Below are positions 1-8,680 of a stretch of 64,000 nucleotides of DNA, piece after piece; the first letter of the stretch is position 1, and each line of letters starts with the position of its first letter. The DNA is taken from assembly GCF_001425785.1 (NCBI RefSeq), contig NZ_LMDI01000075.1:62001-126000 (forward strand). The letters run 5' to 3'. The stretch is from Rhizobacter sp. Root1221. Lineage in GTDB: Bacteria; Pseudomonadota; Gammaproteobacteria; Burkholderiales; Burkholderiaceae_C. Made by a program: the position numbers and the translations under genes. The notes under the pieces were generated by a model that was not told the DNA's origin, made no database searches, and saw only the letters and a list, made by a program, of their open reading frames with translations.

Positions 1-320
1 TGGCCTCTTGGCTGGTTGGCTGCGGACAGAGGTGTCCGCGTTGAACCTGACGATAGGGGTCACCGGTTAAGAGGTGGTTAGGGCTGGGTGAAGCGAACGT
101 TAAGGTGGGGGGCTGTGGTGATGTTCCGGAAGCCGAGCCATGCCACCAGCGTCTGAGACGTGCTATCAAGATTTGAGGCGGCGATCCGCAGGGGAGGAGG
201 CCGCTGCCAAGCTGTTGAACGCTTTCGGCGCCCATTGATACTCGGCGCATGGCCTTCGACCACCAAATCGTCGGCCCCCAGCCAGAAGCATCCCGGCTGA
301 AGTAGTCCATCATTCCCTAC
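1..320. other. Stretch with no supported gene
   Basis: No convincing gene is seen. A 62-codon minus-strand open frame (78-266) has no ribosome site or recognisable domain. Several short GTTAAG/GTTAGG-like motifs lie at 66-110, but they do not pair as an integron attC site. The left edge may hold the end of a gene outside the window. Confidence 0.4.
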
Positions 321-587
321 ATGCCCAACTATTCGTGGTCTTGTTTCGCATGCGGTGCAGTGAATCGCGCCGAGCAGCGCCTATGCGGCCAATGTGCCTG
401 TCCGGCAGGTCCGACATCCGTTCAAGTGCATTCCTTCAGGGCAGCACATCTCCAACGAGGAGGCATGTTGCTTGGAGAAGCTGCTCTACGGGAGCACAGG
501 GATCACGTGTCAGCGTTTGACATGCTCATGCGCCCTGCGCTGCTTGTCTTGCTGGGGTGGTGGACGTCAGACCGGACGAAACGGTGA
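321..587 (+). CDS. Small zinc-ribbon protein with hydrophobic C-terminus
   Basis: An 88-residue hypothetical protein. The N-terminus carries two CxxC knuckles (CFAC near residues 8-11 and CGQC near 22-25) in the arrangement of a RanBP2-like or zinc-ribbon finger, so zinc binding is likely. Near residues 69-80 there is a short hydrophobic run (MRPALLVLLGWW), too short to be a confident membrane span. The start ATG has no strong ribosome site. It stands alone ahead of a lipoprotein gene. The knuckles argue for a real gene, but function is unknown; the C-terminal half may be degraded. Confidence 0.5.
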   Translation: MPNYSWSCFACGAVNRAEQRLCGQCACPAGPTSVQVHSFRAAHLQRGGMLLGEAALREHRDHVSAFDMLMRPALLVLLGWWTSDRTKR

Positions 588-803
588 CCGCTTCCATCCC
601 GGAACGCCCCTTCCCTGCGGCACTGCATGTCTCAGACTTCGCCGCCGAGCTCGCCCCAAGTGCAAGGCAGGCAAGGAGGCCAGCCCAAGACCTCCGCAGC
701 AAAAGTCAAATCGACATTCCTGCATGAGCCGCCTCAACCTTCATCGCCCCGCCAGCAGGTGAACGACAATGGCCACCCTACCCACTTTCGAGAGATGTGC
801 CTC

Positions 804-1151
804 ATGAACCTGCCGCGCCCCCTGCTTGCTGCCGCGATCACCCTCGGCCTCCTGTCGCTGACGGCCTGCACGACGCTCGAACTCGACCTCCCGCCGGAGC
901 CGCTTGCAGGCTACGACCTGGTGGACCCGTCGAAGGTGGACGCTGCCAAGTACCGCACGGACTACCAGGCTTGCGTGGCACTCGCCAACCAGAACCTGGA
1001 CGACGTGACCCGCTTCGCCGGCCGCGTGGCCGGTGCGGCGGCCGACCGGGCGTCGCTCGGCATCCTGGGCCAACGCCAGGCGAAGGATGCGGACCGCGGC
1101 ACGGTGCTCAAGCGCTGCCTCACGGGGCGCGGCTACAACGTCATCCGCTGA
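804..1151 (+). CDS. Small lipoprotein, glycine-zipper-like
   Basis: A 115-residue predicted outer-membrane lipoprotein of unknown role. The signal peptide ends in a lipobox LTAC with the acylated cysteine at residue 22. The mature part contains an Ala/Gly-rich segment (about residues 72-85, GRVAGAAADRASLG) typical of short glycine-zipper envelope proteins, and ends with a conserved-looking CLxGRGYNVI tail. The ATG at 804 was chosen because it begins directly at a lipoprotein signal and follows GAGAG at 790-794; longer in-frame starts add a non-secretory extension. It converges on the membrane protein downstream. Confidence 0.7.
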   Translation: MNLPRPLLAAAITLGLLSLTACTTLELDLPPEPLAGYDLVDPSKVDAAKYRTDYQACVALANQNLDDVTRFAGRVAGAAADRASLGILGQRQAKDADRGTVLKRCLTGRGYNVIR

Positions 1152-1196
1152 GGGTGACGCCGGGCGCTGCGGCGCCCGGCCCAGAGGCCCAGCCGC

Positions 1197-1484
1197 TCAG
1201 TCCTTGATCTCGCGGGCCTCGATGTCGATGACCTCGACCGCCTGCGGCTGGCGCCGCGGTGCGTGGGCCTGCGCACGCGCCCGCATGCCGGCCATGGTGG
1301 CCCGCGGGTCCATGCGCTGGAACCGGAACTGCGGCCGGCGCCCGGTGAGCAGGCTCCACACCAGCACGCCAGCACCGAGCACCACGGCCAGCACCAGCAC
1401 GATGCCGGCCATGACGATGCCGGAAGTGATCAGCACCAGGCGGATCAGGGTGGACAGGACGTCCTTCAGGAACTGGGTCAACAC
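1197..1484 (-). CDS. Small inner-membrane protein of unknown function
   Basis: About 95 residues. Residues near 10-45 form one long or two adjacent hydrophobic segments (LIRLVLITSGIVMAGIVLVL, then GAGVLVWSLL), followed by a basic, Arg/Gln-rich cytoplasmic tail that ends EAREIKD. No family recognised. The start is uncertain: GTG at 1484 or TTG at 1481 lie just after a GAGG, while a TTG at 1526 would add 14 residues. It is convergent with the upstream lipoprotein and follows, on the same strand, the dioxygenase gene. Confidence 0.6.
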   Translation of the reverse strand: MLTQFLKDVLSTLIRLVLITSGIVMAGIVLVLAVVLGAGVLVWSLLTGRRPQFRFQRMDPRATMAGMRARAQAHAPRRQPQAVEVIDIEAREIKD

Positions 1485-1548
1485 ACGGCCTCGTGAACGG
1501 GAACAACCCGGAAAGTGATTATCCAACCTGGGGGCGCTGGCCCCGCGT

Positions 1549-2328
1549 TCAAGACCCTGCCGGCACCGGGCCCTGGAAGCCTCCGGCCCGGAATGTCAGC
1601 ACCAGCGTGTCGCGGTGGCCGTGTTCACCCACCGGCTGGATGGGGGTGCTCTCGTGGATGACCTTCGCGTCGTCCAGCATCAGCATCGTCCACGGCTGGG
1701 TCATCGTGAAGCGGATGCCATGCGGGCCCGCCGCCTCGAACACCCGGGTCTCCCCCCCCTTGACCCCATCGCGGCCCACCAGCACGACGGCGACGAAGTC
1801 GACCCCGTCGCGGTGTGCGCCCTCGGGCGTGGGCCGGCCGATGCCGTCGGTGGTGTCGATGCGGAACTGGTGGGCTTCGACGTACCAGGGCTGCGCGCCC
1901 TTCAGCGCAGAGCAGGTGCCAGCCAACGCCACCACCAGGCGTGACCATACCGGCTGGTCGACAACGGCCCGGGACATGGGTTCGAACCACCGTTCGAGAC
2001 CGCCGTGCAAGGCGTTGTACTCGACCGGCTGCCAGTGCGCCCGGTGTGGCACCGGATCGATCTGCGTGTCCTCGACGATGAAACAGGCGTGGCGGCGGCG
2101 GCGGTAGCGTCCGCCATCGCGCAGGTAGGCGTCGGGCGGCAGGTCGTCCCACGAGGGGCGCAGGGCATCGAGCGCATCCGGGGCGGTGCCGATCAGCGCG
2201 CACAGCCCGTCGGGGCTGACGACGGCGTGTCCGGTGGTGGCGAGGGCGCGGCCCAGGCGAAGCGGCTGGGCGTATGGCGGCGTCAGGGTCGAGGACAGGG
2301 AGGCGGTCATGGGGGTCAATGATGCCAT
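1549..2328 (-). CDS. 2OG-Fe dioxygenase family protein
   Basis: A 259-residue protein resembling the 2OG-Fe(II) dioxygenase family PF10014, whose characterised members hydroxylate free amino acids such as isoleucine. The metal-binding His-x-Asp appears as EGAHRDGVDF near residue 175, and a distal histidine lies in the DDAKVIHESTP segment near residue 228; an Arg near the end (TLVLTFRAGG) would bind 2-oxoglutarate. An ATG at 2310 would shorten it by six residues. It stands alone, divergent from the hemolysin III family gene, so the substrate cannot be inferred from neighbours. Confidence 0.8.
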   Translation of the reverse strand: MASLTPMTASLSSTLTPPYAQPLRLGRALATTGHAVVSPDGLCALIGTAPDALDALRPSWDDLPPDAYLRDGGRYRRRRHACFIVEDTQIDPVPHRAHWQPVEYNALHGGLERWFEPMSRAVVDQPVWSRLVVALAGTCSALKGAQPWYVEAHQFRIDTTDGIGRPTPEGAHRDGVDFVAVVLVGRDGVKGGETRVFEAAGPHGIRFTMTQPWTMLMLDDAKVIHESTPIQPVGEHGHRDTLVLTFRAGGFQGPVPAGS

Positions 2329-2394
2329 CAGCGTCCTGCCACATCGTTCTGGTAGCCTCGCCGGAACGGACAACCAACCCAGAGAAGAGAACCC

Positions 2395-3009
2395 ATGTAC
2401 CCGGGAGAACGGTTCAACAGCGTCACTCACCTCGCCGGCCTGCTGCTCGCAGCCGCCGGTTCTGCCGTGCTCATCGTCCAGGCCGCACGCGCTGGCGACG
2501 CCTGGCAGGTCGTGAGCTTCAGCATCTTCGCGGCCACCATGGTGCTGCTGTACGGTGCGTCCGCCGCGTACCACAGCGTGCGCGGCGCGGCCAAGCGCGT
2601 GCTGGTGAAGTTCGACCACTGCGCCATCTACCTGCTCATCGCCGGCACCTACACGCCCTTCACGCTCGTCACGCTGCGTGGCCCGTGGGGCTGGGCGCTC
2701 TTCGGCACGGTGTGGGGGCTCGCCATCATCGGCATCGTCAAGGAACTGGCCCTCGGCCGCGACCGCGTGCCGTCGGTGCCGCTCTACGTCGCGATGGGCT
2801 GGCTCGGCGTCATTGCCGCGGTGCCCCTCTTCCGGCAGTTGCCCGCGTGGGGCCTCTTCTGGCTCGTGGCCGGCGGCCTGATGTACACGGCCGGCATCAT
2901 CTTCTACGCCAACGACGAACGCTGGCGCCACGCGCACGGCGTCTGGCACCTGTTCGTGCTGGCCGGCACGGCCTGCCACTACTTCACGGTGCTGTACTTT
3001 GTCGGCTGA
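2395..3009 (+). CDS. Hemolysin III / TrhA-YqfA family membrane protein
   Basis: A 204-residue seven-helix membrane protein of the hemolysin III (YqfA/TrhA, PAQR-like) family, involved in membrane energetics or lipid homeostasis rather than true haemolysis. Family signatures are visible: ERFNSVTHL at the N-terminus, SAAYHS near residue 58, [17 protein letters not shown] near 76-92, and the C-terminal H-E/D-type motif [14 protein letters not shown] near 180-198. The His/Asp/Ser residues form the putative metal site of the PAQR superfamily. The gene overlaps the following VF530-family gene by 11 bases. Confidence 0.9.
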   Translation: MYPGERFNSVTHLAGLLLAAAGSAVLIVQAARAGDAWQVVSFSIFAATMVLLYGASAAYHSVRGAAKRVLVKFDHCAIYLLIAGTYTPFTLVTLRGPWGWALFGTVWGLAIIGIVKELALGRDRVPSVPLYVAMGWLGVIAAVPLFRQLPAWGLFWLVAGGLMYTAGIIFYANDERWRHAHGVWHLFVLAGTACHYFTVLYFVG

Positions 3010-3274
3010 CACCCCACCGCCCCCACCCCCGCAGGCGCGCAACCCGCTCCACGGCATCACGCTCGAGCGCATCCTCGAGGAACTGGTCGAGTTCGGCGGC
3101 TGGGACGGCCTGGCCGGCCAGATCGACATCCGATGCTTCAAGAGCGACCCCAGCATCTCGTCGAGCCTGAAGTTCCTGCGCAAGACGCCCTGGGCGCGCG
3201 CGAAGGTCGAGAGCCTGTACCTCTTCATGCTGCGCGAGAAGGCCCGCCGGGAAAAGGCCTCGCGGGGCGGGTGA
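2999..3274 (+). CDS. VF530 family (DUF2132) DNA-binding-like protein
   Basis: A 91-residue protein of the VF530/DUF2132 family: the core [21 protein letters not shown]...[29 protein letters not shown] is characteristic. Family members are small helical proteins proposed to bind nucleic acid; the cellular role is unproven. The only in-frame start that gives the full domain is a TTG at 2999 inside the end of the preceding gene, so translation is probably coupled. A proline run (residues 6-11) precedes the domain. Confidence 0.8.
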   Translation: MSADTPPPPPPQARNPLHGITLERILEELVEFGGWDGLAGQIDIRCFKSDPSISSSLKFLRKTPWARAKVESLYLFMLREKARREKASRGG

Positions 3275-3459
3275 GCCGGCTGTAGGCCTTCGCCGACAGT
3301 CATTGGCTCCGCATCCCGACAGCCCCCCGCGCCGCTGTCCGCTGGGGAACGCGGATCTCGCCACCGATCATCGTTTTCACTCCCGCCGCTTCGGTGTGCG
3401 CGGAGTTGCATCACCCGCCACCCCGGCGGTGTGAGATGACGCTGAAAGGAAACGAGACG

Positions 3460-4032
3460 ATGTCCCGACATGTCAAACGCCAGCTGATCGCCGCGATGGT
3501 CACCTCCGGTGCCGCCGCCCTCGCCCTGCCCGTGCAGGCCCAATTCATCGACCCGCAGCACAGCGGCCCGTACGTGGGCGTGGGCGCGGGTGCCACCCGG
3601 CTCAAGGGCGACGACCTGCCCGACGCCCCCACCGACCGCTCCGACGCGGGCGCCAAGGTGTTCGCCGGCTACCACTTCAACCCGTACTTCGGCGCCGAAC
3701 TGGGCGTGATGAACACCGGCCGCTTCGAAAGTTCGGCCGGCTCGTTGCGCGGCCAGGGTGTGTACCTCGACGCCGTGGGCCGGTTCCCGGTCGTGGGTGC
3801 GCTGTCGGCCACGGGCCGCTTGGGGCTGTTCCAGGGCAAGCTGAAGGACGGCCGCTCCGGCACGGAGATCACCGACGACGGCATGAACGTCAAGGGCGGC
3901 CTGGGCGTGCAGTACGACCTGACCAAGAACCACGCACTGAGCGCCGAATGGGAGCGCTACCGCTTCGAAGGCACCGGCAACGGCAAGGTCAACACCGACC
4001 TCTACACGGTGGGCTACAAGTTCTCGTTCTGA
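3460..4032 (+). CDS. OmpA/OmpX-like outer-membrane beta-barrel protein
   Basis: A 190-residue porin-like protein of the small 8-strand barrel type (PF13505). The signal peptide ends ALPVQAQ near residue 27, and the mature chain alternates as amphipathic strands, with GPYVGVGAGATRLKG at the start and the terminal VGYKFSF, whose final aromatic residue is the standard barrel-assembly signal. The ATG at 3460 follows AAGGA at 3446-3450; an upstream in-frame start is not secretory. A clear terminator follows at 4051. Function is likely structural or adhesive; no partner is nearby. Confidence 0.85.
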   Translation: MSRHVKRQLIAAMVTSGAAALALPVQAQFIDPQHSGPYVGVGAGATRLKGDDLPDAPTDRSDAGAKVFAGYHFNPYFGAELGVMNTGRFESSAGSLRGQGVYLDAVGRFPVVGALSATGRLGLFQGKLKDGRSGTEITDDGMNVKGGLGVQYDLTKNHALSAEWERYRFEGTGNGKVNTDLYTVGYKFSF

Positions 4033-4050
4033 CGAACGGACACCCCACCC

Positions 4051-4078
4051 AACCGCCCGCACTGCCGGGCGGTTTGTC
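4051..4078 (+). terminator. Rho-independent terminator after the barrel gene
   Basis: Perfect 9-bp stem AACCGCCCG / CGGGCGGTT with a six-base loop, followed by TTGTCGTT. It ends the 3460-4032 transcript and could also serve the opposite strand, where the S4-domain gene ends at 4096. Confidence 0.8.
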
Positions 4079-4095
4079 GTTGCCCGCCGGGGTTT

Positions 4096-4335
4096 TCAGT
4101 CGAGCGATGCCGGCATCGTGGGGGCATGCACCCTCACGCACACCCCGGTGACGTTGACCTCCTGGCCCGCACGCACCTTGCACGTCTTGCGCAGTTCGGG
4201 CTGGCCATCGACGGCCACCCGGCCATCGGCCACCAGGGCCTTCGCGGCACCGCCGCTGCCCGCCATGCCGGTGGCCTTCAACAAGGCGTCGAGGGGAATG
4301 AACTCGCCACGGAGTTCGAAATCGATGATGGTCAT
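4096..4335 (-). CDS. S4-domain RNA-binding protein (YbcJ-like)
   Basis: A 79-residue single-domain S4 protein. The fold signature is seen in FIPLDALLKATGMAGSGGAAKALVADGRVAVDG (residues 12-44), followed by the ...CKVRAGQEV turn. Similar small proteins (E. coli YbcJ) bind structured RNA, but the target is not known. The ATG at 4335 opens MTIIDFELRGEFI, the usual start of the family. It is the last gene on the minus strand after the formaldehyde genes, about 160 bp beyond the end of the flavin oxidoreductase, so it may be a separate unit. Confidence 0.85.
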   Translation of the reverse strand: MTIIDFELRGEFIPLDALLKATGMAGSGGAAKALVADGRVAVDGQPELRKTCKVRAGQEVNVTGVCVRVHAPTMPASLD

Positions 4336-4496
4336 GGTGCTGTCCCGCGCGTCAGTCAAGCTCGGGGCCGCCAGGGCCCCGTGACCATTGTGCGGCGGCC
4401 GGCGCGCCGTGGCACGCCGGCATTGCCACGTTGTGCCAACTCTCCGCGCTTTCATGCGCTTTGTGGCTCGGGGCCGACAACAGCGACCCGGCGCGT

Positions 4497-5489
4497 TCAG
4501 GTGCGGGCCAGCGCGAACTCGGTGGCCAGCAGCTCGTACGACCGGCGGCGCACGGCCGGGTCGTGGGCCCAGCAGTTGACAACGAGTTCGCCAAGCTCGA
4601 ACCGATCGGCGAGCGCGCGCAGCTTTTGCGCCACCTGCGCGGCACTGCCCACGAACCCGCGCTCGCGCATCGGCGCCACGGTGAGCATCTCGTCGTGGGT
4701 GAAACCCTGTTCGGCCACCACGTCGGGTGACGGCAACGGCCGCAGCACGCCGCGGCCCCGGTCCACCCGCCACCGTTCGCGGCTCAGCGCGTGGTGGCGG
4801 GCTTCGGCCTCGGTGTCGGCCGCCAGCGCCCACACGCACAGCGTGGGCGACGCCAACGGGTGCCGCTCGCTGCCGCGGTACAGCTGGCGGTAGGTCTCGA
4901 CGGCCTGCTCGGCGCCCTGCCCGTCGGTGAAGAAGTACGCGAACGCGTACGGCAGGCCGAGTTGCGCGGCGAGCTGCGCACCGTAGTCGGAGCTCCCCAG
5001 CACCCACAGTTCCGGCGCAAATGCGCCGCGCGGGTGGGCGTCGATGCCCTTGTGGCGCTGGTTGGCGGTCCACGCGAGCAGGTCCTGGATCTGGCCGGGG
5101 AAGTGGTCGGCCGACCCGAAGCCGTGCGGGTTGAGCGCCTGCGCCGTGCGCATGTCGCCGCCCGGTGCACGGCCCACGCCGAGGTCGATGCGGCCCGGCG
5201 CCAGCGCTTCGAGCACGCGGAACTGCTCGGCCACCTTCAGCGACGCGTAGTGCGGCAGCATCACGCCCGCGCTGCCGATGCGGATGCGCGACGTGCGCGC
5301 GGCGATGGCCGCCATCAGCACCTCGGGTGCGCTGCCCACGATGGTGGGCAGGCTGTGGTGCTCGCTGAGCCAGAAGCGGTGGTAACCGAGCCCTTCGCAG
5401 AACACGGCCAGGTCGAGCGTGTCGCGGATGGCCGCGTCCTCGGTGGACCCGGCAAGCGACACCGACTGGTCGAGCACCGAGAGTTTCAT
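4497..5489 (-). CDS. LLM-class flavin-dependent oxidoreductase
   Basis: A 330-residue luciferase-like monooxygenase of the subgroup often labelled MsnO8-type. Recognisable elements are LGYHRFWLSEHHSLPTIVGSAPEVL (residues 34-58) and ALAPGRIDLGVGRAPGG (near 97-113), the flavin-binding region. These enzymes use reduced FMN and oxygen on an organic substrate that cannot be told from sequence. Its ATG overlaps the stop of fghA by four bases (ATGA), so it is translated with the formaldehyde pathway genes; a role in one-carbon or sulfonate-derived aldehyde release is possible but only inferred. Confidence 0.85.
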   Translation of the reverse strand: MKLSVLDQSVSLAGSTEDAAIRDTLDLAVFCEGLGYHRFWLSEHHSLPTIVGSAPEVLMAAIAARTSRIRIGSAGVMLPHYASLKVAEQFRVLEALAPGRIDLGVGRAPGGDMRTAQALNPHGFGSADHFPGQIQDLLAWTANQRHKGIDAHPRGAFAPELWVLGSSDYGAQLAAQLGLPYAFAYFFTDGQGAEQAVETYRQLYRGSERHPLASPTLCVWALAADTEAEARHHALSRERWRVDRGRGVLRPLPSPDVVAEQGFTHDEMLTVAPMRERGFVGSAAQVAQKLRALADRFELGELVVNCWAHDPAVRRRSYELLATEFALART

Positions 5490-6328
5490 GCGTGCAGCGC
5501 CTGCGCGTGGTGGGCCAGGTGGTCGGCCACCACGGTCTGGATGAAGTAGTAGCCGTGGTCGTACCCGCCGTGGCGGCGCAGCACGAGGGGCTGGCCCGCG
5601 GCGCGGCACGCGTCTTCGAACAGGTTCGGGTGCAACTGCTCGGCCAGGAACTTGTCGGCCAGGCCCTGGTCGACGAGCAGCGGCGGCACCCGGGCGCCGT
5701 CCTTCACCAGTTCGGTGGCATCGTGTGCGGCCCAGGCCGGGCGGTCATCGCCGAGGTAACCCAGGAAGGCCTTGTGGCCCCACGGACACTGCGTGGGCGC
5801 GGCGATGGGCGCGATGGCCGACACGCTGCGGTACAGGCCGGGGTGTTTCAACGCGAGGGTGAGCGCACCGTGGCCGCCCATCGAGTGGCCGAAGAGTCCC
5901 ACCCGGTCGGCCTGCGCGGGAAATTCTCGCGGAACCAGCGCATGCAGCTCCTGCGTGACGTACGACGCCATGCGCCAGCGTTCGCGCCACGGCGCCTCGG
6001 TGGCGTCGAGGTAGAAGCCCGCGCCGTCGCCGAAGTCCCAGGCCGCGTCGGCCCCGGCCACGCCGGTGCCACGCGGGCTGGTGTCGGGCGTGACCAGCAT
6101 CAGCCCGTGCTGCGCGGCGTACCGCTGCGCGCCCGCCTTGATGGCGAAGGTCTCCTCGGTGCAGGTGAGTCCGGCGAGGTACACCAGCACCGGCACCGGG
6201 CCGTGCGCCGCCTGCGGCGGGCGGTACACGCCGAACTTCATCGGCAGGCCGATGACGTCCGAGTCGTGCCGGTAGAACCCCTGCACGCCACCGAAGCAGG
6301 CGTGCTCGCTCAGCACCTCGACGGCCAT
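5486..6328 (-). CDS. fghA: S-formylglutathione hydrolase
   Basis: A 280-residue esterase-D-family hydrolase that splits S-formylglutathione to formate and glutathione, the second step of glutathione-dependent formaldehyde oxidation in the cytosol. The nucleophile elbow GHSMGG places the catalytic serine at residue 149; PDTSPRG (81-87) and GYDHGYYFIQTVVADH near the C-terminus, with the catalytic histidine, match the family. Length is normal. It lies one base downstream of frmA and overlaps the LLM oxidoreductase, so the three form one operon. Confidence 0.95.
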   Translation of the reverse strand: MAVEVLSEHACFGGVQGFYRHDSDVIGLPMKFGVYRPPQAAHGPVPVLVYLAGLTCTEETFAIKAGAQRYAAQHGLMLVTPDTSPRGTGVAGADAAWDFGDGAGFYLDATEAPWRERWRMASYVTQELHALVPREFPAQADRVGLFGHSMGGHGALTLALKHPGLYRSVSAIAPIAAPTQCPWGHKAFLGYLGDDRPAWAAHDATELVKDGARVPPLLVDQGLADKFLAEQLHPNLFEDACRAAGQPLVLRRHGGYDHGYYFIQTVVADHLAHHAQALHA

Positions 6329-6329
6329 C

Positions 6330-7436
6330 TCAGAACTCCACGACGGAGCGGATGGATTCGCCGCGGTGCATCAGGTCGAACCCCTCGTTGATCTGCTCGA
6401 GCTTGAGCTTGTGCGTGATCAGCTCGTCGATGTTGACCTTGCCTTCCATGTACCAGTCGACGATCTTCGGCACGTCGGTGCGGCCGCGGGCGCCGCCGAA
6501 GGCGGAGCCCTCCCACTTGCGTCCGGTCACCAGCTGGAACGGCCGCGTGCTGATCTCGGCGCCGGCCTCGGCCACGCCGATGATGATGCTGCGGCCCCAG
6601 CCTTTGTGCGTGCACTCGAGCGCCTGGCGCATCACCTTCGTGTTGCCGATGCACTCGAAGCTGTAGTCGGCGCCGCCGTCGGTGAGCTGCACGATGGTGT
6701 CGACGACGTTGTCGACGAGCTTCGGGTTGATGAAGTCGGTCATGCCGAAGCGGCGGGCCATGGCTTCGCGCTCGGGGTTCAGGTCGACGCCGATGATCTT
6801 GCCGGCCCCCACCATCTTCGCACCCTGGATCACGTTGAGGCCGATGCCGCCGAGCCCGAACACCACGACGGTGGCACCCGCTTCCACCTTGGCCGTGAAC
6901 AGCACCGCGCCGATGCCGGTGGTGACACCGCAGCCGATGTAGCAGACCTTGTCGAACGGGGCGTCCGTGCGGATCTTCGCCAGTGCGATCTCCGGCACGA
7001 CGATGTGGTTCGCGAAGGTGGACGTGCCCATGTAGTGCAGGATGGGTTTCCCGTCGATCGAGAAGCGGCTCGTGCCGTCGGGCATCAGGCCCTTGCCCTG
7101 CGTGCTGCGGATCTGCTGGCACAGGTTCGTCTTGCGCGAGAGGCAGAACTTGCACTGGCGGCACTCGGGCGTGTACAGCGGGATCACGTGGTCACCCTTG
7201 CGCAGCGACGTCACGCCCGCACCCACATCCACCACGACACCAGCCCCTTCGTGGCCCAGGATCGCCGGGAACAGGCCTTCGGGATCGGCGCCCGACAGCG
7301 TGTAGGCGTCGGTGTGGCAGATGCCGGTGGCCTTGATCTCGACCAGCACTTCCCCGGCACGCGGGCCTTCCAGGTCGACGGTTTCGATGGTGAGCGGCTG
7401 GCCGGCCTTCCAGGCCACGGCGGCACGTGTTTTCAT
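6330..7436 (-). CDS. frmA: S-(hydroxymethyl)glutathione dehydrogenase / class III alcohol dehydrogenase
   Basis: A 368-residue zinc-dependent dehydrogenase that oxidises S-hydroxymethylglutathione (formaldehyde plus glutathione) with NAD. Visible are the catalytic-zinc cysteine in [21 protein letters not shown] with the zinc histidine, the four-cysteine structural-zinc loop [15 protein letters not shown], and the Rossmann [14 protein letters not shown]. The ATG at 7436 opens [15 protein letters not shown], the normal family start; an upstream in-frame start adds an unrelated extension. First gene of the formaldehyde operon with fghA. Confidence 0.96.
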   Translation of the reverse strand: MKTRAAVAWKAGQPLTIETVDLEGPRAGEVLVEIKATGICHTDAYTLSGADPEGLFPAILGHEGAGVVVDVGAGVTSLRKGDHVIPLYTPECRQCKFCLSRKTNLCQQIRSTQGKGLMPDGTSRFSIDGKPILHYMGTSTFANHIVVPEIALAKIRTDAPFDKVCYIGCGVTTGIGAVLFTAKVEAGATVVVFGLGGIGLNVIQGAKMVGAGKIIGVDLNPEREAMARRFGMTDFINPKLVDNVVDTIVQLTDGGADYSFECIGNTKVMRQALECTHKGWGRSIIIGVAEAGAEISTRPFQLVTGRKWEGSAFGGARGRTDVPKIVDWYMEGKVNIDELITHKLKLEQINEGFDLMHRGESIRSVVEF

Positions 7437-7742
7437 GGGGATTCCTTCTGCGGATGCGTCGAGTTCGGGGGTGCGCCGCATTGTGTCAGCGACGGCCACG
7501 GGCTGCAGCGCAGGACGGCGGGCGAGCGAAAAGGCGGGGCATCGGCCCCGCAGGGCCCGGGTGTGGTGTATAGTCGCGCCACAGGAACCCGCAAGTCGGT
7601 TCTGGTGAGTGATATTTTCGTGATGCCGCCCTGGTTCCAGGCCGGTTCGTTAGAAATCCCCCCCGAATCCTTCCTCTTGAGTGTGACTGCACGCACGGCA
7701 TGTTGCTGCGCGTTATTTTGTGATTAGATAGGATTTCGTCCC
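7437..7742. promoter_or_regulatory. Divergent region and long leader of the cold-shock gene
   Basis: About 300 bp separate frmA (minus) from the cold-shock gene (plus). A possible -10 TATAGT lies at 7569-7574 on the plus strand, without an obvious -35. If used, it would give a leader of roughly 160 bases, as is common for cspA-type mRNAs. The leader holds short inverted repeats (GAACC...GGTTC near 7585-7600; CTGGTTCCAG near 7631-7640) and AT-rich sequence before the start codon. Promoter assignment is tentative. Confidence 0.4.
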
Positions 7743-7958
7743 ATGACGACCCAAACCCAAACCGGTACCGTGAAGTGGTTCAATGAGAGCAAGGGCTTCG
7801 GCTTCATCGCTCAGGACGCTGGCGGTGCCGACTTGTTCGCGCACTTCCGCGACATCTCTGGCAACGGCTTCAAGACGCTGCTGGAAAACCAGCGCGTCGA
7901 ATTCGAAGTGAAGCAAGGCCAGAAGGGCCTGCAAGCTGCGAACATTCGCGTGCTCTGA
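7743..7958 (+). CDS. Cold-shock protein (CspA family)
   Basis: A 71-residue single cold-shock domain, the full family length. RNP1-like KGFGFIAQ (residues 17-24) and RNP2-like LFAHF (31-35; VFVHF in the E. coli protein) are present, so it should bind single-stranded RNA/DNA as an RNA chaperone. A long leader precedes it and a strong terminator follows at 7996. Codon use (AAG, GAA, AAC) and the compact unit suggest high expression. Which stress induces it cannot be told. Confidence 0.95.
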   Translation: MTTQTQTGTVKWFNESKGFGFIAQDAGGADLFAHFRDISGNGFKTLLENQRVEFEVKQGQKGLQAANIRVL

Positions 7959-7995
7959 TGGACCGCTTGCCGCCCCGTGCGGCAGCCATCCAGTG

Positions 7996-8023
7996 AAAGG
8001 CGGCCTCCGGGCCGCTTTTTTTT
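7996..8023 (+). terminator. Rho-independent terminator of the cold-shock gene
   Basis: GCGGCC (8000-8005), loop TCCG, GGCCGC (8010-8015) followed by eight T residues, with an A-rich flank upstream. A textbook intrinsic terminator about 40 bp after the stop codon. Confidence 0.93.
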
Positions 8024-8041
8024 CGCCCCTGCCTTTCGCCC

Positions 8042-8680
8042 CTACAGCGCCACGCGGCGCGGCGCGGCCGGGCCAGCGCCCATCCACAACAGCCGCTGCA
8101 CCTGCTTCGCGGTGGGCGACGGGATGGTCGAGTGTGGCGTGCGCACGAGCTGGTCCACCGGGTACCCGCCCGCACGCAGCTGGTCGACGACGGCCTCGTA
8201 GGCCGGCGCATCCATCGCCGGCGTACGGGCCAGGATCCACAGGTACTCCCGGCCCGGTTCGCTGACCACCGCATACCGGTATTCCGGGTCGAGCAACACC
8301 ACCCAGTAGTCACCGCGGCCCACCGGGAACCACTGCAGCCAGCTCGGCAGGAAGCTCACCTTCAGCTTCGCGCCGCTCGTGTCGCCCGCCGCCAGGGTGG
8401 CCCGGCCCTCGATGCGGTCGATGTCACCATTGGCCTTGCGGCACCGGTTCACCACCCCCATCGACCCGTCGGGGTTCGGGCTGTAGGTGGCCGAGACATC
8501 CCCCACGCACTGGTCCTGGAAACGGTTCGGCAACCGCGCCAGTTCGTACCACGTGCCGGCGTACCGTCCGAGATCGACCTTCGCCACGCTCTGGACGGGA
8601 GGTGCGGCCACGGCGGCTCCCAGCGCCAGCCAGGCGGCCAGCAGGGTGGCCCCGACAAGGCGTTGGTGGAGAAGGCTCAT
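8042..8680 (-). CDS. blc: Bacterial lipocalin (Blc-like)
   Basis: A 212-residue secreted lipocalin. The signal peptide ends near AAVAAPP (residue 26); the chain lacks a lipobox cysteine, so unlike E. coli Blc it seems periplasmic and not lipid-anchored. The lipocalin signature GRYAGTWYELARLPNRFQ (near 38-55) and the later ...YAVVSEPGREYLWILARTP strand are intact. These proteins bind lysophospholipids or fatty acids and help envelope repair. ATG at 8680 chosen at the signal peptide. Divergent from the curA-like reductase. Confidence 0.88.
   Translation of the reverse strand: MSLLHQRLVGATLLAAWLALGAAVAAPPVQSVAKVDLGRYAGTWYELARLPNRFQDQCVGDVSATYSPNPDGSMGVVNRCRKANGDIDRIEGRATLAAGDTSGAKLKVSFLPSWLQWFPVGRGDYWVVLLDPEYRYAVVSEPGREYLWILARTPAMDAPAYEAVVDQLRAGGYPVDQLVRTPHSTIPSPTAKQVQRLLWMGAGPAAPRRVAL

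Noticed and set aside
60-120. GTTAAG/GTTAGG motifs suggesting an integron attC site
   Set aside because: The motifs do not match paired GTTRRRY and RYYYAAC ends, and no integrase or cassette pattern follows.
1549-4062. Single 837-codon open minus-strand frame
   Set aside because: It runs through four real genes; only the part up to 2328 codes for the dioxygenase. The rest is the antisense frame of GC-rich genes.
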